Positions 63,265 through 64,000 of a stretch of DNA of 64,000 bases are shown in pieces. Source of the stretch: Parabacteroides sp. FAFU027 (GTDB taxonomy: Bacteria; Bacteroidota; Bacteroidia; Bacteroidales; UBA7332). A program made the position numbers and the translations under genes. The notes under the pieces are model-generated. The model ran no database searches, was not told where the DNA came from, and saw only the letters and a program-made list of their open reading frames with translations. Location: positions 1-64,000 of the forward strand of contig NZ_JAKZKV010000016.1 in assembly GCF_022808675.1 (NCBI RefSeq), read 5' to 3'. Each line of letters opens with the position of its first letter. The stretch's first letter is position 1.

Positions 63265-64000
63265 ATACTACGTCCTGCTCTTGGTGTTGAATGCGTCAAA
63301 ACTGTTGATGCCGCAGATTCAGCCATTTTTTCAAAAGTGAATCCATCCTCATCTATCAAATAAACAATTGGCTGTGGAGCTTTCTTGTCTTTATTAACAG
63401 CTGTATTTCTAAAATGAGATTTACCAACCTTAGCAACGTATTCATCCTTTGCCTGATGACATGGAGGATTTGCGTCATTATCAAGAATTTCAACCGAAGA
63501 TGAGATAATTTCAGCACCTGTTGTTTTATAATCCAATACCTCCAAAGCATAATCTTTAGGATCTTTATTCTTGTCATAAGGAGTATCATTAAAAAACATC
63601 CACGAACAATGATGTGGAGCCAAGAACAAGTCCCAGGTTAATTTATCTTGATTACCCTTTTCTTCTGATTTATCCTTAATCATTTGCCATACGTAATGGT
63701 CTGAATCTCCACTCATCATCAACCGAGAAACTATAGATCCATTTTTTACTGAAGAAAATCGCACTTGAAAAGCGATGCTTGCTGAGTTGTGATCATCGTC
63801 TAACTTTGAAGCTACCAAACTAGCTTTAAATGGAGCATGAATAAAAAGCGAGATAAATCCACTTGTTTTCCCATTAAATTTACTCACCAATTGACCAGGG
63901 ATATAATGCAATCCTTCGACAGTCTTGTCCTGATCATTATATCCAATTATCCTCAGTCGATTTCCATATTTATCAGCTTCTGTAGGATTAGTTTCAAAAA
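63258..64000 (-). CDS. Metallo-beta-lactamase-fold protein, N-terminal part outside the window
   Basis: The frame is open to the right edge, so the true start lies beyond base 64000; a TTG at 63911 would be an artificial start. About 247 residues are visible. They hold the C-terminal half of an MBL-fold hydrolase: SRLMMSGDSDHYVWQMI (metal-binding GDxD) and DLFLAPHHCSWMFFND (APHH, as in ComEC/Rec2-type MBL proteins). The HxHxDH motif should lie upstream, outside the window. Its stop overlaps the E2-E1-JAB start by seven bases, indicating one operon. Likely substrate: a nucleotide or nucleic acid, by analogy only. Confidence 0.85.
   Translation of the reverse strand, partial: FETNPTEADKYGNRLRIIGYNDQDKTVEGLHYIPGQLVSKFNGKTSGFISLFIHAPFKASLVASKLDDDHNSASIAFQVRFSSVKNGSIVSRLMMSGDSDHYVWQMIKDKSEEKGNQDKLTWDLFLAPHHCSWMFFNDTPYDKNKDPKDYALEVLDYKTTGAEIISSSVEILDNDANPPCHQAKDEYVAKVGKSHFRNTAVNKDKKAPQPIVYLIDEDGFTFEKMAESAASTVLTHSTPRAGRSIC

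Noticed and set aside
60335-64000. Type II CBASS operon
   Set aside because: The E1, E2 and JAB parts fit, but no CD-NTase (cyclase) gene is visible and the neighbour is a metallo-beta-lactamase-fold protein. It could still lie beyond the right edge.

Overview
The window is a chromosomal segment of a Bacteroidota bacterium, most likely order Bacteroidales. Evidence: promoters of the TAnnTTTG type sit upstream of many genes, and Shine-Dalgarno sequences are largely absent. The gene order purM-prfA-pyrF, the pheA-aminotransferase-DAHP synthase/chorismate mutase-tyrA operon, DUF1460, DUF4197 and DUF6266 proteins are all typical of this phylum. A Paludibacter-like (Paludibacteraceae) host is a guess, helped by two nitrogenase-associated genes; it is not proven. 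No rRNA, tRNA or CRISPR array was recognised.

Layout. 1-6.6 kb: aquaporin Z, a Crp/Fnr-type regulator, a RelA/SpoT-domain protein and several unknown genes. 6.9-13.5 kb: core genes fabV, xseB, an alkaline phosphatase, purM, prfA, pyrF. 14-16.6 kb: a DUF1460 cell-wall hydrolase and membrane proteins. 16.7-21 kb: the aromatic amino acid operon (pheA, aminotransferase, DAHP synthase/chorismate mutase, tyrA, all on the minus strand), preceded by a complete attenuator: promoter, a 19-residue Phe/Tyr-rich leader peptide, an antiterminator arm and an intrinsic terminator. 21.4-25 kb: pgk, serB and a GH25 lysozyme. 25-31.9 kb: an accessory stretch with gene remnants, small secreted proteins and a second GH25 lysozyme. 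32-42 kb: dnaG, a small hydrolase, a sulfatase, a Mur ligase, gyrB and a type II NADH dehydrogenase. 42.0-42.7 kb: two nitrogenase-associated genes behind a sigma-54-type promoter. 42.7-54 kb: DUF4197, an M3 peptidase, a nuclease/phosphatase-rhomboid-rhomboid operon, HU, argS, a ferritin-like/CCC1 fusion, a tiny lipoprotein and an acyl-CoA synthetase.

At about 54.3 kb a large serine recombinase has inserted into a DUF486-family gene, leaving only the 3' part of that gene. From here to the right edge everything appears to be mobile element: the recombinase, an SF2-helicase-like protein with a degenerate Walker A motif, a 59-residue membrane/coiled-coil protein, a DUF6266 protein, about 1.35 kb of structured non-coding DNA, and a tight operon encoding a metallo-beta-lactamase-fold protein (running off the window), an E2-E1-JAB ubiquitin-like conjugation/deconjugation fusion, and a multi-pass membrane protein. 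That operon looks like a bacterial ubiquitin-like conflict (defence) module and is the most interesting system here.

Three intergenic arrays (9.76, 13.56 and 34.1 kb), each following a coding gene, have unrelated sequences but the same exact 21-bp period. They are not explained by any gene.
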